Below, piece after piece: positions 34,845 to 43,395 of a stretch of DNA of 64,000 bases. The position numbers and the translations under genes are program-made. Source of the stretch: CBDANO01 sp965197665. GTDB taxonomy: Bacteria > Chloroflexota > Dehalococcoidia > Lucifugimonadales > UBA3495. The stretch spans positions 1 through 64,000 of the forward strand of contig CBDANO010000003.1 of NCBI GenBank assembly GCA_965197665.1, written 5' to 3'. A model generated the notes under the pieces. The model worked only from the letters and a program-made list of their open reading frames with translations. It was not told the origin of the DNA and searched no databases. Each line of letters begins with the position of its first letter. Position 1 is the stretch's first letter.

Positions 34845-34955
34845 GAATATTGGTTTAATTCTTGGGGGCGGGCCGGTTTGAAACCGGCCCCTACGTTTTG
34901 GTTTGGTTCTTCTTGGAATACTGGTTTCATTCTTGGGCGGGCCGGTTTGAATCCC
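34845..34955 (+). repeat. Dispersed palindromic intergenic repeat, two tandem units
   Basis: The segment contains GGGCCGGTTTGAAACCGGCC, a perfect palindrome. It is preceded by GGAATATTGGTTTAATTCTT and followed by CTACGTTTTGGTTTGGTTCT. A second, partial unit starts about 70 bases on (GGAATACTGGTTTCATTCTT). Related copies occur near 41091, 59510 (reverse) and 63105. It lies between two CRTAC1 genes and may be a MITE-like element or a terminator-forming repeat. Confidence 0.75.
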
Positions 34956-34981
34956 TTACGGTGGACTGCGGTGAGAAATGG

Positions 34982-37282
34982 TCACTTTCCTCCTAACTCT
35001 ATGGGGCGGGTCTCGATCGCCTCGAATTCTTTCTCTCCTTCCCGCACCTCGATCCTGGTGTCAAGGGGTACGTCTTCGAACACCTGCCGGATGCCCGACG
35101 TGGGCCAGAACACTTCCATAGACTCTATGCGTTGAGCCTTCCCCAGCCCTATCTCTTGCTCCAAGCTGGACGCTCCGAAGCTTCCGCCGCTGCCCACGCG
35201 GGCATAGACTTCCCGGCGGGAGCCGTCCGTCATGGTCACGTCGACCTTGATCCTGGCGCCGATGGCCGCCCGGTTAGACTGGACGCCGATTAGGCGCGCG
35301 GAGACCCAGTGGTTCCCGTGGCCGGGGTTCTCGTACAAAGCGTTCTCGAAGTCGTCGCCGGGGTAGAAGCCCCCCATCTGAGCGAAAATATCCTGGTCCC
35401 CGTCGCGGTCCAAGTCTCCAAAAGCAATGCCATGACCTTTGTGAAGGTGGCCCAGCCCGGCGGAGAAAGTAACGTCGGAAAACGACCGGCCCTCATTATT
35501 GCGGTAAGCGATATTGGGCCCCACGACGTCGTAAGAGGGATAGCCGGTCCCCAGATAGAAGTCCGGAAACCCGTCGTTATCCATGTCCCCGAAGTTGGCG
35601 GCCATGGATAGATGGACCCGGTACAAGCCGGTCTCCTTTGTTACGTCGATGAACCCGCCGGCGCCGTCATTGCGGTAGAGGCGCATCCGGCCTCCGTCAT
35701 TGTCCACGCCCAGATAATCGGCGGCCACGTCCCTGATCTTGTACCCGTACCCGGCGACCCAGAGGTCCAGCCAACCGTCGTTGTTATAGTCCCAAAACCA
35801 CGTGGCAAAGCTGGGCACCGGCTCGGTCACGCCCAACTCCGGCGCCACGTCGGTAAAGGTGCCGTCGCCGTTGTTGCGGTACAAGCGGTTCTTCTGTTCG
35901 AAGTTGGAAACGTAAAGGTCAGGGTCGCCGTCGTTGTCATAGTCGCCCCATACGCTCCCTTTGCAGTACCGCATGTTCTGGACTCCGGCAGAGTACCCGT
36001 CCTCGGTGAATGTACCGTCGCCTTCGTTCCGAAATAGCTGGCTGGGGTACTTGAAGGGCCGTTCCGACTCGTTGCAAGAGTAGAGGTCCAAGTCGCCGTC
36101 GTTGTCATAGTCGGCCCATGCCGCGCTTTGGCTGGGATAGCCGGGCCTGGCGAGGCCGGCCTGCCGCGTCACGTCGGAAAAGCCGCCGTCGCCGTTGCTT
36201 CTCAGCAGAGACACTCGCATCTGTCCTTGGTCTCGCAGCCAACCGCCGCGCATCACCAACACGTCCAGCAGGCCGTCATTGTTGTAGTCGGTCTGCACGA
36301 TGTTAAGGCCCCCAAGCTGGCCGCCGATACCCGCTTGAGCCGTTCGATCGGAGAATTTGCCGTCGCCGTCGTTGTGGTAGTAGATAATCGACCCGCCCGG
36401 GTCCCAGGTGGAGGTTATGATGTCCAATAGTCCGTCGTTGTCGAAATCGTCCATGATGCTGCCGCCGGCCAGGTTGGCGGCGTTCAAACCTATATCCGCG
36501 GCGATTTCTTCGAACCGTCCAATATCGTAGCCGGAGTCCAAAAGCTCCCGGGGAATCAGGAACCGTTCCGGGACATCCTCCGGATAGGTGCCGAGGGTCA
36601 TGTGGGTGACATTCAACAACCACCTGTACTTGACGTTGTCCGGTTCGATTTCCAGCAACCTCAGAAAGTACTTTATGGCGTCATTGGAACGCCCGGGGTC
36701 CTGGTAGCCCAACTCGTTGCCCAAGGGCAGAGTGCACACGAGCCTAGCGCTGGGATTGACTCGGTTGCTAAGTTCACCGGCTTTCAAGCTCGCCACCGCT
36801 AGCTCCGCCAACACGCGCTTGGGGTCCCCGCCGTCCTCCTCGACTATCTCCAGAGTTTCCGTCAACACTCCCAGAGATTCTTCAGCCTCGCCGAAACGCA
36901 AGTAATCGAAGGCCAAGGCGATTCTAAGCTCGGCTTCCCTCTCGAACATAGGGTTTTGACTAAGCTCGAGGAGCTCCGCCCGCTGTAGGGTCCCAAAGAA
37001 TTGATCGGTGCTGGCGCTGAGGGTCTTAGCGTAGTTTGCTAGGTCTGCGGTGTCTGCGGTCACATCAGCCATCCCGGATTTGGTACCCGCCGTCGCGGAC
37101 TCTTCATCCGATTTACTGCCTGGAGCGAAGGTGAGAGTCAGCCCGGCCGCCAGACCGACGGCGGCCGCAAACCCCAGCGCCACCAGCATAATCCTCCTAA
37201 GGCCCACCGGCCGCCGAGTACCCGGACTCCGCTGCTCTCCGGTAGGGTTCCCTCCTCCTTGGTCCCCCGTCTCTTTTTCCAC
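34982..37282 (-). CDS. CRTAC1-family FG-GAP/UnbV protein with N-terminal TPR-like region
   Basis: This 766-residue protein has a cytoplasmic Gly/Pro-rich start and one membrane anchor near residues 30-52 (IMLVALGFAAAVGLAAGLTL). A helical TPR-like region (about 85-240, ending IKYFLRLLEIEPDNVKYRW) precedes FG-GAP repeats with loops DDFDNDGLLDI, DYNNDGLLDV, DYDNDGDLDLY, DYDNDGDPDLY, DMDNDGFPDFY and DLDRDGDQDIF. The C-terminal ASPIC/UnbV domain (EIGLGKAQRIESMEVFWPTSG) resembles its neighbours. It is more distant from the other two CRTAC1 genes than they are from each other. It is probably extracytoplasmic and membrane-anchored. Function unknown. Confidence 0.85.
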   Translation of the reverse strand: MEKETGDQGGGNPTGEQRSPGTRRPVGLRRIMLVALGFAAAVGLAAGLTLTFAPGSKSDEESATAGTKSGMADVTADTADLANYAKTLSASTDQFFGTLQRAELLELSQNPMFEREAELRIALAFDYLRFGEAEESLGVLTETLEIVEEDGGDPKRVLAELAVASLKAGELSNRVNPSARLVCTLPLGNELGYQDPGRSNDAIKYFLRLLEIEPDNVKYRWLLNVTHMTLGTYPEDVPERFLIPRELLDSGYDIGRFEEIAADIGLNAANLAGGSIMDDFDNDGLLDIITSTWDPGGSIIYYHNDGDGKFSDRTAQAGIGGQLGGLNIVQTDYNNDGLLDVLVMRGGWLRDQGQMRVSLLRSNGDGGFSDVTRQAGLARPGYPSQSAAWADYDNDGDLDLYSCNESERPFKYPSQLFRNEGDGTFTEDGYSAGVQNMRYCKGSVWGDYDNDGDPDLYVSNFEQKNRLYRNNGDGTFTDVAPELGVTEPVPSFATWFWDYNNDGWLDLWVAGYGYKIRDVAADYLGVDNDGGRMRLYRNDGAGGFIDVTKETGLYRVHLSMAANFGDMDNDGFPDFYLGTGYPSYDVVGPNIAYRNNEGRSFSDVTFSAGLGHLHKGHGIAFGDLDRDGDQDIFAQMGGFYPGDDFENALYENPGHGNHWVSARLIGVQSNRAAIGARIKVDVTMTDGSRREVYARVGSGGSFGASSLEQEIGLGKAQRIESMEVFWPTSGIRQVFEDVPLDTRIEVREGEKEFEAIETRPIELGGK

Positions 37283-37488
37283 CTAGTCTAGGAGCCTCCA
37301 CCGGGCTGGACAGCTATATTCAACCCCTTCAAATTCTCCCTAATCAAATGCTCGCTAACCCGATGCGTAAGTTTTTGAAACCGGGGATGCGGCCGCCGCC
37401 GGCGGCCGGCATAGCCCGGTCCCGTTGAGCTAATCGAGGCGCCCTTGGCCCGGCCCGCCCTTATCTTTATGGTCCGGCCCGGCGAAAA

Positions 37489-40400
37489 TCAGACATCGGG
37501 TTCCTCTATGACGAGGGCTTGGTTTACATCAACGTTGGTCAAGGTCTGCCGACGCCCGCTGGGCCAAAAAACCTGGATTTTTTCCACTTGGGCGGCTTGA
37601 CCCAACCCGAACTCCAAGTCGATGCTGTCCATGGAGATGTAGCTGGAGCCGCCTAGGACTTCTTGCACTTGTACCAAGGGAGGGCCGCCGCCGTCCCTCT
37701 CGGTCATTACGTATACCCGGGCCCCGATGCCATCGGCGTTGCTGCCGGTGCCGTCGACGGCCATGCGCCCCTTAAGCCGCAAAGAGAGCCAGTTATTTTC
37801 GCCGCCGCCGTTCATCCAAACGAACAGGGGACCGGGCAGTTCGGCCCGTATAGGCGGCAAGTGGACCATCCCCCTGCTGTTGGTGCCGATAAGGTCCACG
37901 TAGCCGTCGCCGTTCAGGTCCCCGTGAGCAAGGCCCTTGCCGTTTTCGTGAAACCGGGGATGAATACGCTGTGCTTCCGCGTTAAACCCGGGGTCTTGGG
38001 GGTCCAGGTTGGAGTAGTCCACTCGGTCGATGTCCAGCAAGCGGGCCCGCACCGTAATGTCCCGGAACGATCCTTGGCCGTCCCCTTCCAGCATACGTCC
38101 GGCCGCCGGAAAAACCTGGCCGCCCGGACCTTCACCCCGCTCAACGGTTGACCCAAGCCAGTACAGGTCTTGGTCTCCGTCGTTATCGTAGTCGAAGAAG
38201 GTAGTGCCGAAACCAAAGTCATAGGCCGCCAAACCGGTGGGTATCGCCCGGTCCGGATGAATGGCCGAGGGGTCCAGGGACTCGGGCGGCATGAGCGGGC
38301 TGGGAACGACTTCGGTCTCGGACGCTACGTCGATGTACTGGCCGACCGGACCGGTGCCCGGCACCAGGTAAGCGCCGTCGTTGCGCAGCAAAGTGTTGAG
38401 GCAGTTGCCCCACTGGAACTGGTCGTGGTAGGAGCAAATGCCCCGAGGCGTCGTTTGAGGAGGCCTCAAGCGGAAATGGAACCCCAGGTTGGTGACGAAA
38501 ACGTCCAAGTCGGCGTCGCCGTCATAGTCTCCGACGGCAAAACCCATCCACGAGCCAACCTTGTCTATACCCATTTCCCGGGCTACGGAGGTGAACCGAA
38601 TGTCTCCCGGCGTTGAATCGTTCCGGTAAACGTGCAACCGGTCTCCGTCGTTGGCTACCCACAAATCAGGGTCGCCATCGTCATCGTAGTCGTAGAAGAG
38701 CACGGCGTGAGTTTGTCCGGTGGGCTCTCCCACGCGATTTCCCGCTGCGTCGGTGATGGTAGGGTCGTAGCCCTCGAACTTCTCCCCCGTCTCCGGGTCT
38801 TCGAAGAGCACCGGCGACCCGTCAGGATAACGCATCACAATCTGCGGCCCCCGCACGCCGGCGGCTTCCGATACCTCGGTGAAGGTGAGGTCGCCGTTGT
38901 TGCGGTACAGCATGTTGTAATGGCCGGCGTGCTGCGGCCTCTCCAGATGCCGGAAATCCTCATCCAACAGGTTGCCGACGTACAAGTCCAGCCACCCGTC
39001 GCCGTCCACGTCACCGCAAGCGATGGACATTGTCGAGCGCAGGTTGACCGTGTCCCCGAAAGCGGCGCCGGTGATGTCGGTAAAGGTGCCGTCTCGGTTG
39101 TTAAGGAACAGGGCGTCCTTGTTGCCCTGTCCTTGCGGGGGAGAACGAAAGTCGAACCCGTCGGCGCTGGCCCCATTGGACCCAACGTACAAGTCCTGGT
39201 AGCCATCGTTGTTGAAGTCGCAGGCCAGCGCGCCGGTGCTGTTTCTATCGACGGCCTCCAACCCCGCCTCTTCGGCCACGTCGTGAAAGGCGCCGGTCCC
39301 GTCGTTTTGATACAGGACGTTTGGATTGCCGATATCGGAAGTGAAATAGAAGTCTTGGTCCCCGTCCCGGTCATAGTCGAAAATCACGACACCGGGCCGC
39401 AGGTTCCAAATGGCTATCGGCCCATCGGCCGGAGAAAGGGCCAACTCGGTGAAAGGAGTAATCGAGGAATTGAAGGCCAATGCCCCGCCTGAGGCATCAC
39501 GGGAAGGATCAAATGTAGTCTCCATGCCGGGGTCGTCCGCCAACACCGCGTCGGCGAACCCGCTGATTCTCTCGCCGGTCAGACCCCGGGGCAGCTCGTT
39601 GGATACGGCCGACTCCGCGTTCCCATTGGCTGCCTCGACCCTGAGGTTGCCTCCGCCGGTTTCCCAAATAAAAGCGCCGATACCCAAAACGGCCAGTCCA
39701 CCCACTACCCCCAATACCCAGGTTGCCGCCGCGAAGACCGCTATGGCCCGCTTGGGCATCGCCTTGGCTAACCCCCAGAAGGTGAAGGGCCCTCCGGCCG
39801 CCGCCGTGAACAGCAGCGTCGCCGCCGGAGCAGTGCCCATGCCGAAGAGGAGGAGCAGCGCCACCAACGGTATCTCGAACAGCAGCGGCACGTTGATTAG
39901 CAACCCGAAAGTGGCCGCTATCGCTATCCCGGTGATGTTGTTCCCCAGGTAGGTCGATACCGTCTCCGGGCTCAGCCACTGGATCACCAGCCCGCTGGCG
40001 AAGGCCGCAACGATCATAATCGGCCCTAGCCGGACCACATAACCAAGGCTCGATTTCACCCACTCCCGGGCCGCCTCCAGCAGCACCGGGACCCAAGGCC
40101 TGGCATCCGGTTCGTCGAAGAAGACCAGCGGAGGCAGCGCTTCTTCCTGCCCTCTGCTCCTCCGAATCACCAGGGCCACCAAGGGGCCCAACATCACCGC
40201 GCCAATTATTGCTAGGAAGAGACGGCTGAATCCGAGCATGGGGGTGAATACGAAAAACACCATGGCTAGGGCCGGGATGTTCATGGTCGCCGAACTCTGC
40301 ACCATGGCGATGGTGCCTTCTATCCCCGCCCCCCTCCGGTGAAAAGCGGTCGAGACCGGCACGATGCACGCCGAGCACAGGTTCATCACCGGGCCAACGG

Positions 40401-40758
40401 CCAGCCCCTTTACCGCTCTTTTGAATCCTCCCCCGGTGGCCAGGCTGGCGCCGCTCCCCGGCGGGAACAGGAAGGCTTCCGCCAGTCCCGCCACCACGAA
40501 GGCAAAGGCCATGCCGATAGCAACCAGCCGCAGGTAGGTCACTGAAAATTGCCACCATTGCTCCAGCAGGCCGGTCCCGGCCTCCCGTTCGATGCAAAAC
40601 CCTTGGAAGCACTGCTCCGTAGTAGAGGAGACGATGTCCAAGTCGCCTCCAACCGCGTCCAGCTTGGGGAAGCGGTTCAAAGCGAAGAACAGCCCTACGA
40701 TTACCCCCAGAAGGACTATTCCCACCAGTCTTTTCTTGCTAAGGGCCGTGGAAAACAA
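37489..40758 (-). CDS. ArsP/UPF0718-like permease fused to CRTAC1 FG-GAP/UnbV domain
   Basis: This is a 1089-residue fusion. The N-terminal part (about 1-370) is a permease of the ArsP/UPF0718 type with roughly ten hydrophobic segments. The two related halves carry NLCSACIVPVSTAFHRRGAG, which aligns with the family CSCGxxP-like loop, and the later GLLINVPLLFEIPLVALLLL. A linker (about 371-430) leads to FG-GAP repeats (DYDRDGDQDFY, DFNNDGYQDLY, DYDDDGDPDLW, DYDGDADLDVF, DYDNDGDQDLY, DLNGDGYVDL) and a C-terminal UnbV domain (FGLGQAAQVEKIQVFWPSG). The frame is continuous, so this is a true fusion as sequenced. The transported substrate is unknown. Confidence 0.85.
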   Translation of the reverse strand: MFSTALSKKRLVGIVLLGVIVGLFFALNRFPKLDAVGGDLDIVSSTTEQCFQGFCIEREAGTGLLEQWWQFSVTYLRLVAIGMAFAFVVAGLAEAFLFPPGSGASLATGGGFKRAVKGLAVGPVMNLCSACIVPVSTAFHRRGAGIEGTIAMVQSSATMNIPALAMVFFVFTPMLGFSRLFLAIIGAVMLGPLVALVIRRSRGQEEALPPLVFFDEPDARPWVPVLLEAAREWVKSSLGYVVRLGPIMIVAAFASGLVIQWLSPETVSTYLGNNITGIAIAATFGLLINVPLLFEIPLVALLLLFGMGTAPAATLLFTAAAGGPFTFWGLAKAMPKRAIAVFAAATWVLGVVGGLAVLGIGAFIWETGGGNLRVEAANGNAESAVSNELPRGLTGERISGFADAVLADDPGMETTFDPSRDASGGALAFNSSITPFTELALSPADGPIAIWNLRPGVVIFDYDRDGDQDFYFTSDIGNPNVLYQNDGTGAFHDVAEEAGLEAVDRNSTGALACDFNNDGYQDLYVGSNGASADGFDFRSPPQGQGNKDALFLNNRDGTFTDITGAAFGDTVNLRSTMSIACGDVDGDGWLDLYVGNLLDEDFRHLERPQHAGHYNMLYRNNGDLTFTEVSEAAGVRGPQIVMRYPDGSPVLFEDPETGEKFEGYDPTITDAAGNRVGEPTGQTHAVLFYDYDDDGDPDLWVANDGDRLHVYRNDSTPGDIRFTSVAREMGIDKVGSWMGFAVGDYDGDADLDVFVTNLGFHFRLRPPQTTPRGICSYHDQFQWGNCLNTLLRNDGAYLVPGTGPVGQYIDVASETEVVPSPLMPPESLDPSAIHPDRAIPTGLAAYDFGFGTTFFDYDNDGDQDLYWLGSTVERGEGPGGQVFPAAGRMLEGDGQGSFRDITVRARLLDIDRVDYSNLDPQDPGFNAEAQRIHPRFHENGKGLAHGDLNGDGYVDLIGTNSRGMVHLPPIRAELPGPLFVWMNGGGENNWLSLRLKGRMAVDGTGSNADGIGARVYVMTERDGGGPPLVQVQEVLGGSSYISMDSIDLEFGLGQAAQVEKIQVFWPSGRRQTLTNVDVNQALVIEEPDV

Positions 40759-41226
40759 TCGCCTTACTCTGTTGCCGGTCTCCGTCGTTATCCAATTGCT
40801 GCGCTGTCATCGAGTGTTGGCCGCCCAAAATCTGCCGGCGTATGAAATCCCGCCGACCGCCTGAAAGTAATCCGAAAATAAATTAACGCCACCGTAAGGG
40901 CAAAAATTATAACACCGGCGGCTTCACGCTAAAGGCTGCGGCCCGCCGCGCCGAAAGACCATTACCGCGTCAAGGGAACTATTTCAACACCTTCTTAGCA
41001 GTTACGTTTTTGGCGGTGATTTCGTATCTGCGCCGGCCCGTTTACAGATGGAATTTCATACCAATCCCCCATGCCGGTTGAGACCGACGCCAAGAAGGAT
41101 GAAACCAATATTCCCCGAGGAACCGCCCAAAATGGCGAAATAAATTGCGATTGCCTTGGGGCCGGCAAGCCTTGACGTGGAAAAAGCCTTGGAAATATAA
41201 TCGGATGCGAATAAGGTACGCCTGTT
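40759..41226 (+). other. Intergenic region upstream of rpmH with repeat copy
   Basis: These 468 bases lie between two divergent genes. A reverse copy of the dispersed repeat core (GGAATATTGGTTTC on the minus strand) is at about 41091-41125. The rpmH promoter follows. I looked for DnaA boxes (TTATCCACA-like) and dnaA and found none. The replication origin, often close to rpmH, is not visible here. Confidence 0.55.
41172..41201 (+). promoter_or_regulatory. Sigma70-type promoter for rpmH-rnpA operon
   Basis: The -35 box TTGACG (41172-41177) matches the consensus at 5/6. The -10 box TATAAT (41196-41201) is perfect, with an 18-base spacer. Transcription would start near 41208, and the rpmH ATG is at 41227 after AAGG. 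This is the clearest promoter in the window. Confidence 0.75.
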
Positions 41227-41364
41227 ATGCCTAAGAGGACATATCAACCCAAAAAACGCCGCCGGGCCCGGGTGCACGGGTTCCGGTCCCGTTCCAGTAC
41301 GTCCGACGGCAGAGCGATTCTGCGGCGGCGGCGTTTCAAAGGCCGCCACAGGTTGACGGTGTAA
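41227..41364 (+). CDS. rpmH: 50S ribosomal protein L34
   Basis: This 45-residue protein begins MPKRTYQPKKRRRARVHGFR and ends RRRRFKGRHRLTV, the invariant pattern of L34. It is too short to be called by many ORF finders. It is the first gene of the rpmH-rnpA-yidD operon. The promoter and AAGG ribosome site upstream support the ATG at 41227. Confidence 0.97.
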   Translation: MPKRTYQPKKRRRARVHGFRSRSSTSDGRAILRRRRFKGRHRLTV

Positions 41365-41380
41365 CTATTCTTCCTTTCTG

Positions 41381-41758
41381 ATGCAACGCAGGTTCCGCCT
41401 GACTGGTACCAAACGGTTCTCTCAAATCCACCGAGACGGCAGCAGCGCGGCGAATCGTTTCCTTGTCATTCGTTTCCTGGCAAACGGGCTTGATCAAAGC
41501 CGTTTTGGGATTGTGACCAGCAAGCGGATCGGGAACGCCGTGGTTAGGAACAGAGTGAAGCGCAGGTTGCGTGAAGCCATCCGCTCCAACCGTATCAAGT
41601 CCGGTTGGGACGCCCTATTCATCGCCCGCCGCGGGTCGAATAAAGCCAGCTACCAAGAGCTTAAGCGAGCGGCCGATAACCTGTTGCGTCACAGCCGCTT
41701 GGTAGACACCGGCGATGACGCAGCCCAAAGCAGGCCCCAGCCGGAAACCCGTCGATGA
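41381..41758 (+). CDS. rnpA: Ribonuclease P protein component
   Basis: This 125-residue basic protein has the RnpA signature RIGNAVVRNRVKRRLREAIR near residues 51-70 and the N-terminal FRLTGTKRFSQIHRDG. It is the protein subunit of RNase P, which matures tRNA 5-prime ends. It is 16 bases downstream of rpmH and overlaps yidD by four bases (ATGA). The C-terminal tail (about 112-125) is polar and unstructured. Confidence 0.97.
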   Translation: MQRRFRLTGTKRFSQIHRDGSSAANRFLVIRFLANGLDQSRFGIVTSKRIGNAVVRNRVKRRLREAIRSNRIKSGWDALFIARRGSNKASYQELKRAADNLLRHSRLVDTGDDAAQSRPQPETRR

Positions 41759-41964
41759 GCCGGACCGTGCTTCTGGCCATCCGGCTTTACCAAAAGACCG
41801 TTTCCCCCTATCTTCCTTCCGCCTGCCGTTATAGCCCCACCTGCTCCCACTACTCTCACGACGCGGTGGAAAAGTACGGGGCAATCAAAGGGGCTTGGAT
41901 GGGGCTGAAGCGGCTGGGGCGTTGCCACCCCCTAGGAGGAAAAGGGTACGACCCGGTGCCATGA
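41755..41964 (+). CDS. yidD: Membrane protein insertion efficiency factor YidD
   Basis: This 69-residue YidD has the conserved core LYQKTVSPYLPSACRYSPTC followed by SHYSHDAVEKYGAIKGAWMG and RCHPLGGKGYDPVP. It is an amphipathic inner-membrane-associated protein that helps YidC-dependent insertion. It overlaps the rnpA stop. The family Cys residues (three) are all present. Confidence 0.96.
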   Translation: MSRTVLLAIRLYQKTVSPYLPSACRYSPTCSHYSHDAVEKYGAIKGAWMGLKRLGRCHPLGGKGYDPVP

Positions 41965-42019
41965 TTCCAGCGCTCCAATCTCTTCGAAATACATTCATTA
42001 AGCGCACTCGTTAAATTCA

Positions 42020-43330
42020 TTGCGTATCATCAACGACGTTCACCTGAGACCTGACCCTCATCCATCGACTACTCCAACGGGGCCAAGGAACAAGCAGGCC
42101 GGCACGGCCGTGATCTTGGTCCTGTGCGCCCTGCTGGTGATGGTTCTTGCCGCTTGTACCGGCCAAGACCTTCTCGGCAAACTCGACGGCTGGTCTCCGG
42201 CCGCAGCCCGCGACGGAGTCGTGTACATCGGCACCAACCAAGGAGAAGTCAAGGCGCTGGAAGACGGCGGTTCCAGCGACGCCAGGGTGAAGTGGACTTT
42301 CTGCGTCAAACCGTCCGGGGACGGATCGAAATGCGACGAAGACCTTCATGGAGTCTACGATTCGCCGGCGGTGGGTGAAAAGCTGGTGTACGTAGCCGGG
42401 ACCGACGGCTATCTATACGCCATAGAGAAGGACAGCGGGACTATCGGCCATTCCGGATGGCGCCGCGCCGTGGGCCGCGGCCAAGAGCCGGACCCCGTAG
42501 TAGGCGGTCCGACTCTAGTCGCGGACCGTAACCTGGTGCTGGTGGGTTCCGAGGACGGGCGATTGTACGCCTTCGATTCCCGACCCCGGGACGCGGTGAT
42601 CCAAGAAGACCCGGAAGACGCGCCGGAAGATAGGATTTTAGACCCTCTGAGGTGGTCCTCCAGCCAAGTGGGCAAGATATGGTCCACGCCGGCAGTCGGC
42701 AACAATCTGGCCTACTTCGGTTCCCACGATAACAACGTGTACGCGGTGAACCTTGACGACGGCGTGGAGGAGTGGCGGTTCCCCACCAAGGGCACCGTAG
42801 CGGGGCGCCCCTTGCTGGTCCAAGACTTGGTGGTAGTTGGGTCCTTCGACAAGAAACTCTATGCCTTGGACGCCGATACCGGCGCCAAACGGTGGGAGTT
42901 CGAAGGGAACGATTGGTTCTGGGCCGGCGCGGTCTCCGACGGCGAAACCATATTTGCCCCTTCCATGGACGATCACGTCTATGCCCTGGATACCGACGGA
43001 AGCCTGCTCTGGAAGCACAATTTGGGGTCGTCCATCGTTTCCCGCCCGGTGTTGGTGCCTCGGGGCCTGGCGGTGGCCACCAAGTCGGGCAAAGTCCACG
43101 TGCTGGACTCCAGCCGGAAAGACTTGGGAGAGGCTCGGGAGCTAGACCAGTTATTGCTGGGAATCGGGCAACTCAAAGCGCCGCTCTTCGCTGTTGACGA
43201 TGCCGTATACGCCGGGTCCCAGGACAGCGCCGTGGCCCGCTTGGACACCGCCCGCATGGGGATAGTGTGGTGCGTAACCACGGACGTAAGGCTGGCGGAA
43301 ACCACGTACCAGCAAATTCGGTGCAACTGA
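42020..43330 (+). CDS. PQQ-like beta-propeller lipoprotein inserted between yidD and yidC
   Basis: This protein of about 436 residues has a lipobox signal late in the frame (VILVLCALLVMVLAACTG, Cys near residue 46), after a polar N-terminal stretch. The start, a TTG at 42020, is uncertain. The rest is a PQQ-like (BamB-type) beta-propeller. Repeats contain VYIGTNQGEVKALE, VYVAGTDGYLYAIEKDSG, LVLVGSEDGRLYAFDS, AYFGSHDNNVYAVNLDDG, VVVGSFDKKLYALDADTG and IFAPSMDDHVYALDTDGS. It occupies the place between yidD and yidC where most bacteria have nothing. It may help insert or fold exported proteins, but that is inferred from position only. Confidence 0.82.
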   Translation: MRIINDVHLRPDPHPSTTPTGPRNKQAGTAVILVLCALLVMVLAACTGQDLLGKLDGWSPAAARDGVVYIGTNQGEVKALEDGGSSDARVKWTFCVKPSGDGSKCDEDLHGVYDSPAVGEKLVYVAGTDGYLYAIEKDSGTIGHSGWRRAVGRGQEPDPVVGGPTLVADRNLVLVGSEDGRLYAFDSRPRDAVIQEDPEDAPEDRILDPLRWSSSQVGKIWSTPAVGNNLAYFGSHDNNVYAVNLDDGVEEWRFPTKGTVAGRPLLVQDLVVVGSFDKKLYALDADTGAKRWEFEGNDWFWAGAVSDGETIFAPSMDDHVYALDTDGSLLWKHNLGSSIVSRPVLVPRGLAVATKSGKVHVLDSSRKDLGEARELDQLLLGIGQLKAPLFAVDDAVYAGSQDSAVARLDTARMGIVWCVTTDVRLAETTYQQIRCN

Positions 43331-43340
43331 TCTTGGCAAA

Positions 43341-43377
43341 GTTTTTCGAGACGGTTTTTTCGAGGGTTTTTTTCGAG
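43341..43377 (+). repeat. Triplicated T-tract unit upstream of yidC
   Basis: Three consecutive units of the form G-T(n)-CGAG with n = 5, 6 and 7 (43341-43350, 43354-43364, 43366-43377) lie just after the PQQ gene and before yidC. No GC stem precedes them, so it is not a standard terminator. It could be slippage-prone and could alter yidC expression. Confidence 0.65.
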
Positions 43378-43395
43378 ATGGTAGGGTAACCTCTT

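Noticed and set aside
40759..41226. Possible replication origin near rpmH
   Set aside because: No DnaA-box cluster and no dnaA gene visible.
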